A DNA stretch of 64,000 bases from Rathayibacter sp. VKM Ac-2759 (GTDB lineage: Bacteria; Actinomycetota; Actinomycetes; Actinomycetales; Microbacteriaceae). The translations under genes were made by a program, and so were the position numbers. Positions 21,087 to 29,213 of the stretch are shown here, piece after piece. The stretch's first letter is position 1. Every line of letters begins with the position of its first letter. The stretch covers positions 620,001 through 684,000 of the forward strand of contig NZ_CP047176.1 of NCBI RefSeq assembly GCF_009834225.1. Direction: 5' to 3'. The notes beneath the pieces were generated by a model, which saw only the letters and a program-made list of their open reading frames with translations, searched no databases and was not told where the DNA came from.

Positions 21087-22128
21087 ACGGTGCGGAGCGG
21101 CGCGCGGCAGCGGCGTGCGCGAGCAGCGTCGCGGCGACTCCGACGGCCACGCCGATCGCGGTCTCGAGGGCGCGGTCGCGCAGGAGGACGAGCTCGTCGG
21201 TGCGGTGCGCCAGCTCGACCATCAGGATGGCGAGCGGCGTGACGAAGGCGAGGGTCAGGCCGTAGTTGCGGCCGACGACGAGCTCGGCGGCCATCTGGAG
21301 GAGCACCACGACGACGATGGTGCCGAGCGGCGACAGGGGCAGGGCGAGGAGAGCGGCGGCGATCGCGACTCCGACGACGGTGCCGAGCATCCGGTGGCCC
21401 GCGCGGACCAGGCGGGCCGCGGCATCGACTCCCGAGACGGCGGCGACCGCCGAGACCATCGCCCAGTAGGGGTGACCGAGTCCCGTCGCGGTCGGGATCG
21501 CGCCGGCGACGAGCACGACCGCGCCGAAGCGGATCATGGCCGCCCGGGTGCCGGGGCGCGCCGCGGCGGCGCGGAACGAGGTGCGCCACGGAGTCGGCGC
21601 GAGGCGGCGGGCCCGGGGCGAGGCGATACCGCTCACGCCGACGAGGAGCGCGAACGCGGCGGAGCCGGCGGCCAGGGCGAACGCCTCCACGATCCGCGAC
21701 GGCTCGACGGGGACGGAGGCGCACGCCGTGACGGCGAACACGGGGAAGAGCGCGCCGGGCGGGTGCCAGTGCAGGGCGTCGCTGAGGTAGCCGGCGGCGG
21801 CCGCGACGAGCGTCACGACGGGGATGATCAGCCACTCGCGCTGAGGGGAGAGGGCGACGGCGGTGCCGATGGTCACCATCGCGACGAGGTAGGCAGCCGC
21901 AGAGAGCTGCATGGCGAGCCGCGGGCGGTGGGTGTGCTGGCGGCCGTAGAGGGCGGTGAAGGAGCCGAAGGTCGCGTAGAGGGCGAGGTCGGTCCGGCCG
22001 ATCGCCCAGAGCAGGAGCAGCGGCACGGCGATAGAGACGCCGGCGCGGAGTGCGACGCGGTGGGCTCCGGCGTGCGGGCCGAACGCGATCAGCTCGCGGG
22101 GGTGGGGCAGGGCGGTGGAGACGGGCAT
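21085..22128 (-). CDS. FUSC family membrane protein (putative aromatic acid/efflux transporter)
   Basis: A 347-residue integral membrane protein with about ten hydrophobic helices arranged as in the fusaric-acid-resistance/AaeB-like family. Residues 30-130 form the first helix block, with the conserved LYATFGSFTALYGR segment, and the second block runs to the C-terminus. It probably exports small aromatic or toxic compounds. It is divergent from a MarR regulator across 79 bp containing a perfect palindrome, the standard layout for a repressor and its efflux target. Confidence 0.8.
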   Translation of the reverse strand: MPVSTALPHPRELIAFGPHAGAHRVALRAGVSIAVPLLLLWAIGRTDLALYATFGSFTALYGRQHTHRPRLAMQLSAAAYLVAMVTIGTAVALSPQREWLIIPVVTLVAAAAGYLSDALHWHPPGALFPVFAVTACASVPVEPSRIVEAFALAAGSAAFALLVGVSGIASPRARRLAPTPWRTSFRAAAARPGTRAAMIRFGAVVLVAGAIPTATGLGHPYWAMVSAVAAVSGVDAAARLVRAGHRMLGTVVGVAIAAALLALPLSPLGTIVVVVLLQMAAELVVGRNYGLTLAFVTPLAILMVELAHRTDELVLLRDRALETAIGVAVGVAATLLAHAAAARRSAP

Positions 22129-22170
22129 CGGGGTCCTCGGGTCGCTCGGGATCCGAGCGGCGGCGATCGG

Positions 22171-22201
22171 TTGGATGCTTCACGCGTGAAGCACTTATAC
22201 T
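22171..22201 (+). promoter_or_regulatory. marR promoter (-35 TTGGAT, -10 TATACT)
   Basis: TTGGAT at 22171-22176, a 19-bp spacer, and TATACT at 22196-22201; the GTG start at 22208 is six bases later, so the message is leaderless. Confidence 0.6.
22176..22193. promoter_or_regulatory. Palindromic operator between marR and FUSC genes
   Basis: TGCTTCACGCGTGAAGCA is a perfect 18-bp palindrome sitting between the -35 and -10 of marR. A further half-site, ACCCGTGAA, overlaps the start codon. This is the expected position for an autoregulating MarR dimer. Confidence 0.75.
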
Positions 22202-22207
22202 TTACCC

Positions 22208-22714
22208 GTGAATGATCAGCAGCGCGACGCCGTCGACGAGATCCGGGCGGGCTGGGCGGTCCTGCGGCCCGAGCTCGACACGACACCGGTCGACATCGCC
22301 GGACGGTTGATCCGCGCCTCCGCGCTGATCGTGCGGGCGACGGAGGAGCGGCTCGCGGCCTTCGAGCTCACGCGTGGCGAGTTCGACGTGCTCACCACGC
22401 TCCGCCGGGCGGGGGAGCCGCAGTCGCCGACGGTGCTGCGCACGATCGGCCTCGCCTCCGCTCCCGCGATCACGAAGCGGGTGCAGGCCCTCGAGAGGCG
22501 GGGCCTGGTGGCGCGCTCGGCGAATCCGGCCGACGGACGCGGTGCACTCATCGCGCTGACCACGGCGGGCGCCGACCTGATCGACCGCGCGTTCCCCGAG
22601 GTGCTCGCCGTCGAGCGCGCGCTGCTGGCGGCCGTCGAGCCGGACGCCCAGGAGTCGGCGGCGCACTCCCTCCGCGCCGTGCTCGCGAGCGTCGAGGCGG
22701 CCGCGACGCCGTGA
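22208..22714 (+). CDS. MarR family transcriptional regulator
   Basis: A 168-residue winged-helix repressor. The DNA-binding core runs from about residue 55 (LTRGEFDVLTTLRRAG) through the recognition helix (RTIGLASAPAITKRVQALERRGLV) and the beta-wing ARSANPADGRGALIALT. Its gene starts with GTG at 22208, leaderless, and its own promoter carries a perfect palindrome, so autoregulation and control of the divergent FUSC gene are likely. A second FUSC-type gene follows 22 bp downstream and may be under the same control. Confidence 0.9.
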   Translation: MNDQQRDAVDEIRAGWAVLRPELDTTPVDIAGRLIRASALIVRATEERLAAFELTRGEFDVLTTLRRAGEPQSPTVLRTIGLASAPAITKRVQALERRGLVARSANPADGRGALIALTTAGADLIDRAFPEVLAVERALLAAVEPDAQESAAHSLRAVLASVEAAATP

Positions 22715-22724
22715 CGCCCGCGGC

Positions 22725-22739
22725 TACCGTGGACTCATG
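22725..22739 (+). promoter_or_regulatory. -10 element of the second FUSC gene
   Basis: TACCGT at 22725-22730 lies six bases before ATG 22737. Confidence 0.35.
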
Positions 22740-23777
22740 CGCCTGACCTCGAGCTTCACGGTGGCCACGCGACCACCGCTGCTGCAGCTGGTGAAGACGG
22801 CGGCGGCGACCGTCGTCACCTGGATCGTCGCGGGCCTGATCTTCCCCGGCACCCTGCCCGTGTTCGGCGCGATCGCGGCCCTGCTGGTCGTCGCCCCGAG
22901 CGTGAACCAGTCGTTCTCGAAGGCGCTCGAGCGCAGCGTCGGCGTGATCGTGGGCGTCGTCGTCGGCTCGCTGATCGGCACGCTCTTCGGGGCCGACAGC
23001 ACCATCGTGCTGCTCGCGATCGTGGCCGCGATCGCGGTGGGCTGGGCGATCCGGCTGACGCCCGCCTCCGCCGTGCAGATCCCGATCAGCGCGATGCTCG
23101 TGCTGTCGGTCGGCTCGGTCACCCCGAACTACGCGTTCGACCGCATCATCGAGACGCTGATCGGCGCGGTGATCGGAGTCGTGATCAACGGAGCGATCGT
23201 GCCGCCGATCACCCTCGCGCCGGCCGAGCGGGCGGTCGGCGACCTGACGACGCAGGTCTCGGCGGCCCTCGACGACCTCGCCGACGTGCTGCAGGCGCCG
23301 GTCGCGCGGGCTCGCCTCGACGAGCTGCTGATCAACGCGCGCCTGCTGCAGACCATGCAGCGGAAGGCGGAGGAGGCGATCGCGACCGGCGAGGAGTCGC
23401 TCCGCCTGAACCCGCGCCGCTCGGCCCACCGCGACCGGCTCGTCGCGCTCGACTCGGTCACGCCGCGCCTCGCCCGCATCGTGACGCGCGTGCGCGGGAT
23501 GACCCGCACGGTGCACGACCTCTACGACGCCGACCTGGTGCGCGAGCCGACGATCGCCGACATCGCGGTGCAGCTGCACCGGGCGGCGCACGACCTGCGG
23601 CTCCTCGTGCAGTCGTCGGTGGACGTCCCCGAGCCGGAGGCGATCACGGACGAGCTGCCGGCGCTGACGGCTCCGCTCGTGATCGCGACGCCGCACCCCG
23701 AGCACTGGATCCTGATGGGGGCGCTCGCCGAGGACCTGCGGCGCATCCGCGAGGAGATCGTCGGCGAGGAGTCCTGA
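22737..23777 (+). CDS. FUSC/aromatic acid exporter family protein
   Basis: A 346-residue protein. Residues 15-155 contain five to six transmembrane helices in the FUSC/ArAE_1 arrangement (KTAAATVVTWIVAGL, RSVGVIVGVVVGSLIG). The C-terminal 190 residues are soluble and alpha-helical with many charged residues, as in half-size FUSC proteins. Paired with the MarR gene and the divergent full FUSC gene, it suggests a local detoxification unit with two related exporters. The substrate is unknown. Confidence 0.8.
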   Translation: MRLTSSFTVATRPPLLQLVKTAAATVVTWIVAGLIFPGTLPVFGAIAALLVVAPSVNQSFSKALERSVGVIVGVVVGSLIGTLFGADSTIVLLAIVAAIAVGWAIRLTPASAVQIPISAMLVLSVGSVTPNYAFDRIIETLIGAVIGVVINGAIVPPITLAPAERAVGDLTTQVSAALDDLADVLQAPVARARLDELLINARLLQTMQRKAEEAIATGEESLRLNPRRSAHRDRLVALDSVTPRLARIVTRVRGMTRTVHDLYDADLVREPTIADIAVQLHRAAHDLRLLVQSSVDVPEPEAITDELPALTAPLVIATPHPEHWILMGALAEDLRRIREEIVGEES

Positions 23778-23780
23778 CGC

Positions 23781-24878
23781 TCAGCCGGCGGCCGGTGCGT
23801 CGTCGCTGTCGTCGTGCAGGGCTGCGGGGTCGGTCGCCTCGGCGTGCTGCGTCTTGCCCTCGGCGATCAGCGAGTCGTCGTCGAGGAGGATGCCGGCGAG
23901 TTCGGTCACCCGGCCGCGCGCGGCACCGAGCGGATCGGTGACGGGAGCGTCCTCCTGCGAGCGGTCGATCTCGTCGTCGGGGAAGCGCTGCAGCTCGGCC
24001 TCGTCGCGGTCGGGCTGTGGTGCGCGGGCGTGCTCGAGGCAGAGCCGCGCGACCTCCTCGGCGTGCGCGTGCATCACCGAGTGGGAGGCCTCCGGGATCT
24101 CCCATGCGCGGGCGTGCGGGATCGCCTCGGCGATCTCCTCCACCCACTCGCGCGGCACCAGCCGGTCGTGCTCGCCGCGGATGACGAGGGTGGAGGCGCG
24201 GATCCGCGGCACGGTCCGCTCGATCGGGTAGTGCATCATCTCGGGCAGCACCCGCGAGAACCAGCGCGGGCCGCAGAGCAGGTAGGCGGCGGCCGCGAGG
24301 ACCGCGACCTTCGGGGGCTCGCGGAGGCTCGACTGGGCGAAGCGGAGGCCCGCCACGGGGAGGCGGCGCTCGTGCCGGTTCATCACGGGGCCCAGCAGCA
24401 CGATGGTCGTGAGCTCCGGGCGTCGCGCCGCGAGCTCGGCGACGACCTGCGTCCCCATCGAGTGGCCGAGGACGACCGGGTTCTCGAGCCCGAGCTCGTC
24501 GATGACGGCGCCCACGAGCTCGGCGTAGTCGGCGATGCTCATCCGCTCGGCGTGCGGCGGGTGCGGCACCCCGCCGAAGCCGGGCAGATCGAGGGCGTGC
24601 ACCGGACCGAACTCGTTGAGCGCGGGGGCGAGCCGCTCGAAGTAGGTGGCTGCGACTCCGATGCCCGGCACGAGGAGGAAGGTGCGCTCGCCGGAGCGAC
24701 CCACGGTGCTCACGCGCGCCCAGGCGTCGCGGTGGTGCACCCTCTGCACCGAGACGTCGGTGCTCGTGTAGCGCCGTCGGGGATCGCGCCGCCGCGACCG
24801 GGTCGTCGCGAGGACGTCGCGGGCGCCATCGCGCAGGCTCGCGGCGAGGCTGCGGAGGGGGCGGCCGGGTCGGGGCAC
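23781..24878 (-). CDS. Alpha/beta hydrolase with CsbD-like C-terminal tail
   Basis: A 365-residue protein. Residues 65-285 form an alpha/beta hydrolase: oxyanion loop VPGIGVAATYF, nucleophile elbow LGHSMG with Ser140, acid in IRGEHDRLVP, base His in EASHSVMHAH. The last 55 residues do not belong to the hydrolase fold; GAARGRVTELAGILLDDDSL then IAEGKTQHAEA resembles the CsbD/general stress pattern of G-x-x-x-E-x-x-G...D-x-x-L-x-A-E-G-K. A charged linker (about residues 285-312) joins the two. The gene ends 3 bp from the convergent FUSC gene. Confidence 0.75.
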   Translation of the reverse strand: MPRPGRPLRSLAASLRDGARDVLATTRSRRRDPRRRYTSTDVSVQRVHHRDAWARVSTVGRSGERTFLLVPGIGVAATYFERLAPALNEFGPVHALDLPGFGGVPHPPHAERMSIADYAELVGAVIDELGLENPVVLGHSMGTQVVAELAARRPELTTIVLLGPVMNRHERRLPVAGLRFAQSSLREPPKVAVLAAAAYLLCGPRWFSRVLPEMMHYPIERTVPRIRASTLVIRGEHDRLVPREWVEEIAEAIPHARAWEIPEASHSVMHAHAEEVARLCLEHARAPQPDRDEAELQRFPDDEIDRSQEDAPVTDPLGAARGRVTELAGILLDDDSLIAEGKTQHAEATDPAALHDDSDDAPAAG

Positions 24879-24943
24879 GGGCGCCTCCTCGTGGTCTCGG
24901 TGGGGGTTCGGTCGGGAGCGAGCCTAGGTGCTGAGGAATGAGC

Positions 24944-25471
24944 TCAGATGAGCATCTCGTCGGATCGGTGGAGAACGAGGCGGGCGGGGCCGAGGTGGAG
25001 GACTCCGTTGGTGAGGGGCGCGCAGCGGACGCCGCCGCGCCTCCGCATCGCCTTGTGCGCACCGGGGGCGAGCGACACGTTCATCCACGCGCAGGGATTG
25101 GCCGGGCGGCCGCCCTGGAAGCCGATCCGCTCGCCGCCCTGCTCGAGGGCGAACTCGCGACCCGCCAGGGCGTCGATGTCAGCGCCCCGGACGATGATGT
25201 TGCGGCGGGTGTCCGCCGGATCGAAGGGTCCCGCTCCGAGCTCGGCGGCGACGTGCTCGAGCGACTCGATCGCGAAGAGGGTGACGGCGGCGGTGCGGTG
25301 CGCCCGCTGCGCGAAGTAGCGGTCGCCGACGATGCCCAGGCCGGCGCGGATCTCGATCCGCTCGGGCTGCTCGTTGCCCTCCCAGGGGATCGGCCCGTCG
25401 GCGGGGCGGCCCTCGAAGCGGTGCAGCGGAGAGACGACGAAGCGCACGAGCTCGATCGCGGCCGCCTCCAT
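24944..25471 (-). CDS. MOSC domain-containing protein
   Basis: A 175-residue protein of the molybdenum cofactor sulfurase C-terminal family. The MOSC features are LGIVGDRY near residue 45, RRNIIVRGADIDAL near residue 90, and the conserved Cys in GRPANPCAWMN near residue 140. MOSC proteins bind Moco or handle sulfur transfer and include YiiM-like detoxifying enzymes. The start ATG 25471 follows TAGCGT (25479-25484) by seven bases, again leaderless; the long frame upstream is antisense to the HTH regulator. Confidence 0.85.
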   Translation of the reverse strand: MEAAAIELVRFVVSPLHRFEGRPADGPIPWEGNEQPERIEIRAGLGIVGDRYFAQRAHRTAAVTLFAIESLEHVAAELGAGPFDPADTRRNIIVRGADIDALAGREFALEQGGERIGFQGGRPANPCAWMNVSLAPGAHKAMRRRGGVRCAPLTNGVLHLGPARLVLHRSDEMLI

Positions 25472-25566
25472 GGCTCCCACGCTACGCGGTGCACCGGCCC
25501 GGCACCGCGGCGGCGGTGCACGGCCCAGGGAGGTACCAGCAGAACCCTTCACCGCTCGCGCGGCGG

Positions 25567-25582
25567 ACCGTACGGTACCGCT
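25567..25582 (+). promoter_or_regulatory. Palindrome and -10 element at the HTH regulator start
   Basis: ACCGTACGGT (25567-25576) is a perfect palindrome that includes TACGGT, which lies six bases before ATG 25583. It could be both the -10 element and an autoregulatory operator. Confidence 0.4.
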
Positions 25583-26461
25583 ATGGATCACCGAGCCGAC
25601 GCCCGCGAGTTCCTGGCCTCGCGCCGGGCCCGCCTCACGCCGGAGCAGGCCGGGATCGAGCCGAGCGGCGGCCGCCGCCGGGTCGCGGGACTCCGCCGCG
25701 ACGAGGTCGCGCGGCTGGCCGGCGTGAGCGTCGACTACTACACGCGGCTCGAGCGAGGGAACCTCGCCGGAGTGTCCGACTCCGTCCTCGACGCGATCGC
25801 CCGGGCGCTCGCGCTCGACCGTGCCGAGCACGACCATCTCCACGACGTGGCCCGCACCGCGAACGAGGCGGGGTCCGCTCGCAGGCGCGCGAAGCCTCCG
25901 ATCGCCGAGGCGGTCAGGCCCGAGCTGCAGTACCTGCTCGACGCGATCACCGGCGCACCGGCGTTCGTCTCGAACACCCGGATGGACCTCGTCGCCGCGA
26001 ACGCGCTCGGCTTCGCGCTCTACTCCGAGATGTACGCGGGCGAGGCGCGGCCCGCGAACCACTCCCGCTTCATCTTCTTCGACCCCCGGGCGCACACCTT
26101 CTACCCCGACTGGGAGCGCGCGGCCGACGTGAACGTCGCGATCCTGCGTCGAGACGCCGGACGGAACCCGCACGACCGGCAGCTCGCCGAGCTGATCGGC
26201 GAGCTCTCGATGCGCAGCGACGACTTCCGGACGCGCTGGGCCGAGCACAACGTGCGACGGCACTACACCGGCGCGAAGCAGTTCGTGCACCCCGCGGTCG
26301 GCCTGCTGGAGCTGACCTTCCAGGCCATCGAGCTGCAGGGCGACCCGGGGTACTCGATGACGGTGTACCCCGCCGTGCCCGGCAGCGCCTCCGACGAGAA
26401 GCTCCGGCTGCTCGCCACCTGGGCGGCGACCGAGGGCCTCCCGCGACTCACGACCCGCTGA
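25583..26461 (+). CDS. XRE-type regulator with MmyB-like ligand-binding domain
   Basis: A 292-residue regulator. Residues 1-85 form an XRE helix-turn-helix ([19 protein letters not shown] then YYTRLERGN), and the remainder matches the MmyB-like PAS-type ligand-binding domain (PAFVSNTRMDLVAANALG, FYPDWERAADVNVAILR, GRNPHDRQL). MmyB is the activator of methylenomycin genes, and relatives usually control a neighbouring transporter or oxidoreductase. Here an MFS pump follows 41 bp downstream. A close paralogue lies at 53493..54404, also in front of an MFS gene. Confidence 0.88.
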   Translation: MDHRADAREFLASRRARLTPEQAGIEPSGGRRRVAGLRRDEVARLAGVSVDYYTRLERGNLAGVSDSVLDAIARALALDRAEHDHLHDVARTANEAGSARRRAKPPIAEAVRPELQYLLDAITGAPAFVSNTRMDLVAANALGFALYSEMYAGEARPANHSRFIFFDPRAHTFYPDWERAADVNVAILRRDAGRNPHDRQLAELIGELSMRSDDFRTRWAEHNVRRHYTGAKQFVHPAVGLLELTFQAIELQGDPGYSMTVYPAVPGSASDEKLRLLATWAATEGLPRLTTR

Positions 26462-26502
26462 GCGGCTCGAACCCCCGTCCGCCCTCTGTCCCGAAGGACG
26501 TC

Positions 26503-27729
26503 ATGACCTCCACCGCGCCCGTCTCCACCGCTGAGCAGGCCGAGCCCGCCATGCCCTGGCTCGCCCTCGCGCTGCTCGCCACGATGGGCTTCCTCCTCGT
26601 CGCGGCCGAGACGATGCCCGCCGGGCTCCTGCCCGTGATCGCCGAGGGGATGGGGATCAGCGAGGGGACCGTCGGGCAGTTCATCAGCGTCTGGGCACTC
26701 GGCACGGTGATCGTCACCGTCCCGGCGATCAGCCTGACCCGCGGCCTCCGCCGCAAGCCGCTGCTCCTGTCGGCCATCGCGTGCCTGATCGCCGCGAACA
26801 CGGTCACCGCCCTCTCGAGCGACGTCGTGGTGTCACTGGTGTCGCGATTCCTCGCCGGAGCCTTCACAGGGATCATCTGGGGGATGCTCGCCGCGTACGG
26901 CCGCCGCATCAGCCCGCCGCGCCGCGCCGGCCTGGCGCTCTCGATCGTCTCGGTCGGGGCGCCCGTCGGCTTCGCGCTCGGCACGCCGCTCGGCGCCTGG
27001 CTCGGGACGGCGCTCGACTGGCGCTGGTCGTTCGGCGGCCTCAGCCTCCTCGCGCTGATCGCGTTCGGACTGATCGCGCTCTTCGTGCCCGACGCCCCCG
27101 GTCAGCCGAAGACCGCTGCGGGGAGCCTGCCTCTCGCCCGTGTCCTCGCGATGCCGGGCGTGGGGGTCGTGTGCCTGGTGATCGTCGTCTGGATGCTCGC
27201 GCACAACACGATCTACACCTACATCGCCCCGTTCCTGCGGGAGGGCGGCTCGGGACTCGGCCCGGACCTCGTGCTCCTCGTCTACGGCGTCTCGTCGATC
27301 ATCGGAGTCGCGATCACCGCGGCGGTCATCGACCGCTTCCCGCGGGCTCTGCTGCACGGGAGCGTCGCCGTGTTCATCGCCGCCGGCCTCCTCCTGCTGG
27401 TCGGTCGCGCGGCACCGGCCGCCGTCCTGGCCGCGAGCGTGCTGTGGGGCGTCTCCTTCGGCGGCGCCTCGGCGCAGCTGCAGTCGGCGCTGAGCCGATC
27501 GGGGCGCGAGAACTCGGATGTCGCGAACTCCTTCCTCCCGGTCGCGTTCAACCTCGCGATCTTCGCCGCGGGGATCGTCGGCGCCGTGCTGCTTGAGAGC
27601 GTCGGCGCGCTCGTGCTCGCGGGTCTGATGGCGGCGCTCGGGGCGCTCGCCCTGGTGATCACGCTCGCCGGCCGCCGGACGGCGTTCACGGTGGATCACG
27701 TCGAGGGCGGCGCTCGCCGAAGGGGCTGA
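26503..27729 (+). CDS. MFS transporter, DHA1 family (AraJ-like)
   Basis: A 408-residue, 12-helix major facilitator. The first helix ends in ETMPAGLLPVIAEGM, typical of the AraJ/YdhP sugar-efflux and drug-efflux group; the motif between helices 2 and 3 reads TRGLRRKPLLL, and the helix 5 region holds GAPVGFALGTPLGAWLG (antiporter-like motif C). It is probably a proton antiporter exporting small molecules, under the upstream regulator. The start is ATG 26503 after GAAGGACG. Confidence 0.88.
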   Translation: MTSTAPVSTAEQAEPAMPWLALALLATMGFLLVAAETMPAGLLPVIAEGMGISEGTVGQFISVWALGTVIVTVPAISLTRGLRRKPLLLSAIACLIAANTVTALSSDVVVSLVSRFLAGAFTGIIWGMLAAYGRRISPPRRAGLALSIVSVGAPVGFALGTPLGAWLGTALDWRWSFGGLSLLALIAFGLIALFVPDAPGQPKTAAGSLPLARVLAMPGVGVVCLVIVVWMLAHNTIYTYIAPFLREGGSGLGPDLVLLVYGVSSIIGVAITAAVIDRFPRALLHGSVAVFIAAGLLLLVGRAAPAAVLAASVLWGVSFGGASAQLQSALSRSGRENSDVANSFLPVAFNLAIFAAGIVGAVLLESVGALVLAGLMAALGALALVITLAGRRTAFTVDHVEGGARRRG

Positions 27730-27937
27730 ACGGCCACTCCTGCCGAGGAAGCCCTGACAGTGCCTGCTTCCTGAGCGACTCCTCAGATACCGTCGAGAGA
27801 CGGGCCGCGATCGCCGTGCCCGCGCCCCTGTCTGCTCGTCCCCCGCGAGATCTGACACCGACGATCCGGACGCCCCGGACGGTCGGACCCCGCGACGGCC
27901 GTCGCCCGCATCCCGCCCCGACGAAGGACCCACCCCC

Positions 27938-28315
27938 ATGACCCTGTCCCCCTGCGCTTCGCGGGCCGCCACGCGCGAGGAGGCGCTCGTCGCGGTCGTC
28001 GACGCCTGCCTCCTCGGCGACGCCACCCTGCGCGCGCACATCGACCACCTGCGGTCGGCGATGCCCGATCCCGACCGGATGCGCTCGCTCCAGTCCCGGC
28101 TCCGACGCGAGGTGGACGCCGCGCGCGCCCTCCTCGAGGCGGCGGCAGAGCCCGAGTGGTGGTGCGACGTGACGGCGGAGCGACTCGGCGCGGCCTGCCA
28201 GGCGGCGCGGATCTGGAGCGAGGGCGACCCCGTCATCGCCGACCTGGAGCGCCGCCTCGCCTCGCAGCTCCGCCGCGTCTTCGGGATCGACCTCGCGGGC
28301 GTCCCGCGGCGCTGA
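27938..28315 (+). CDS. Small helical protein of unknown function
   Basis: A 125-residue, mostly alpha-helical, Arg/Ala/Leu-rich protein with two tryptophans in EPEWWCDV. GC-rich third positions and the lack of a competing frame support coding. The start ATG 27938 follows GAAGGACC. It has no motif I recognise and no operon partner; tRNA-Arg lies 92 bp downstream. Confidence 0.55.
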   Translation: MTLSPCASRAATREEALVAVVDACLLGDATLRAHIDHLRSAMPDPDRMRSLQSRLRREVDAARALLEAAAEPEWWCDVTAERLGAACQAARIWSEGDPVIADLERRLASQLRRVFGIDLAGVPRR

Positions 28316-28336
28316 CCCCTCCGCCCCTTCCGCCGA

Positions 28337-28366
28337 TTCGCGGACGGGCCGCGCGCCATGTATAGT
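28337..28366 (+). promoter_or_regulatory. Promoter of tRNA-Arg
   Basis: TTCGCG (28337-28342), an 18-bp spacer and TATAGT (28361-28366) give a short leader before the tRNA. Confidence 0.55.
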
Positions 28367-28407
28367 CGTACCTCGTTGCGTGCGCCTCCTGGGCCGCGCG
28401 ATGGACT

Positions 28408-28480
28408 GCGCCCGTAGCTCAACGGATAGAGCATCTGACTACGGATCAGAAGGTTGGGGGTTCGAATCCCTCCGGGCGCA
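28408..28480 (+). tRNA. tRNA-Arg (anticodon ACG)
   Basis: A 73-nt cloverleaf: acceptor GCGCCCG/CGGGCGC, D arm AGCTCAACGGATAGAGC, anticodon loop CTACGGA with anticodon ACG, T arm GGGGGTTCGAATCCC. CCA is not encoded. The accessory region begins directly downstream, and tRNA-Arg genes are common integration sites, although no duplicated 3' end was found. Confidence 0.97.
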
Positions 28481-28873
28481 CTCGGAATCCAGGCCCTCAC
28501 CGGCCTCGGAGCCACCGAGTACTGGTTGAGACAGTGCCACTCGCGAGAGTGCTGAACGGCCCGCTTCGGCGGGCCTTTCTTCGTTAACCGCTGTGTGAGC
28601 GGACGTTTCGCGCCAGGCGAGGAACTCCCGGTACTCGTTCGCCGGCACGAAGACGGCGCCCTGGAGGCGGTCGGGCTCGTCGGTCTCGCCGGTCAGGAAC
28701 GCGATGGTCGTCCCGAGCGCTGACGCGACCGCCTCGATGTCCTTGAGGTACCAGCGCGACTTGCCGTGCATCTTCTGGCTGAGGTAGGTCCGCTGGATGC
28801 CCGACGCGCGCGCCAGGGACGCCATCGTCATCCTCCGCCTGAACGCGAGGAGCGTGATGCGCTCCGGCGTCAC
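28439..28873 (-). CDS. XRE-type HTH protein reading into tRNA-Arg (damaged 3' end)
   Basis: From GTG 28873 the frame encodes a lambda-repressor-type helix-turn-helix (LAFRRRMTMASLARASGI, then RTYLSQKMHG) followed by VASALGTTIAFLTGETDEPD, a normal XRE end. About residue 80 onward it continues without stop through the tRNA-Arg terminator and into the antisense of the tRNA, giving the well-known spurious tail RRDSNPQPSDP. The natural stop seems to have been lost. Its start is only 12 bp from the truncated umuD fragment on the other strand, leaving no room for either promoter, so this is probably a rearrangement junction. The HTH domain itself looks intact. Confidence 0.5.
   Translation of the reverse strand: MTPERITLLAFRRRMTMASLARASGIQRTYLSQKMHGKSRWYLKDIEAVASALGTTIAFLTGETDEPDRLQGAVFVPANEYREFLAWRETSAHTAVNEERPAEAGRSALSRVALSQPVLGGSEAGEGLDSECARRDSNPQPSDP
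28558..28582 (+). terminator. Terminator of tRNA-Arg
   Basis: GGCCCGC-TTCG-GCGGGCC followed by TTTCTT is a canonical Rho-independent terminator. Its presence shows that native chromosome extends at least to here before the mosaic region. Confidence 0.9.
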
Positions 28874-28885
28874 CGCCTGGTCGCC

Positions 28886-29191
28886 GTGAGGATTCGGGAC
28901 AAGACGTCGACGTTCATCGCGTGCGTGTCGGGCAAGAGCGTGACGGGCGCCGGTATCAGTGACGGCGACGAGCTCGTGGTCGACCGCTCGGTGACGCCCA
29001 CGCACGGGAGTGTGGTGGTTGCGATCCTCGACGGAGAGCTGACGGTGAAGCGCCTCGAGCTGACAGCTGGGGGAGTGGTGCTGCGGGCAGAGAACCCGGA
29101 GTACCCGCCGATAGCGGTGGCGTCGCTGAGCGATCTGCAGGTCTGGGGTGTGGTGACCTACTGCCTCCACCACCTGCATCGCGCGCGCTGA
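28886..29191 (+). pseudogene. umuD: N-terminally truncated umuD (S24 peptidase part)
   Basis: About 101 residues from GTG 28886 match the C-terminal catalytic half of UmuD. The serine motif reads SGKSVTGAGI (normally SGDSM), and the lysine base is in GELTVKRL. It continues with GDELVVDRS and ENPEYPPI and ends [14 protein letters not shown]. The roughly 45 N-terminal residues carrying the self-cleavage site are missing, and DNA upstream belongs to the opposite-strand HTH gene. In effect only an UmuD'-like piece remains. It is followed directly by umuC, and a second, shorter copy of the same junction lies at 44918..45247. Confidence 0.7.
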
Positions 29192-29213
29192 ACGGCGCAT
29201 CGGCCTCGTCGAT

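Noticed and set aside
28439..28480. Protein tail RRDSNPQPSDP at the end of the HTH frame
   Set aside because: It is the antisense of the tRNA T arm and anticodon region, a well-known artefact, and not part of a real protein domain.
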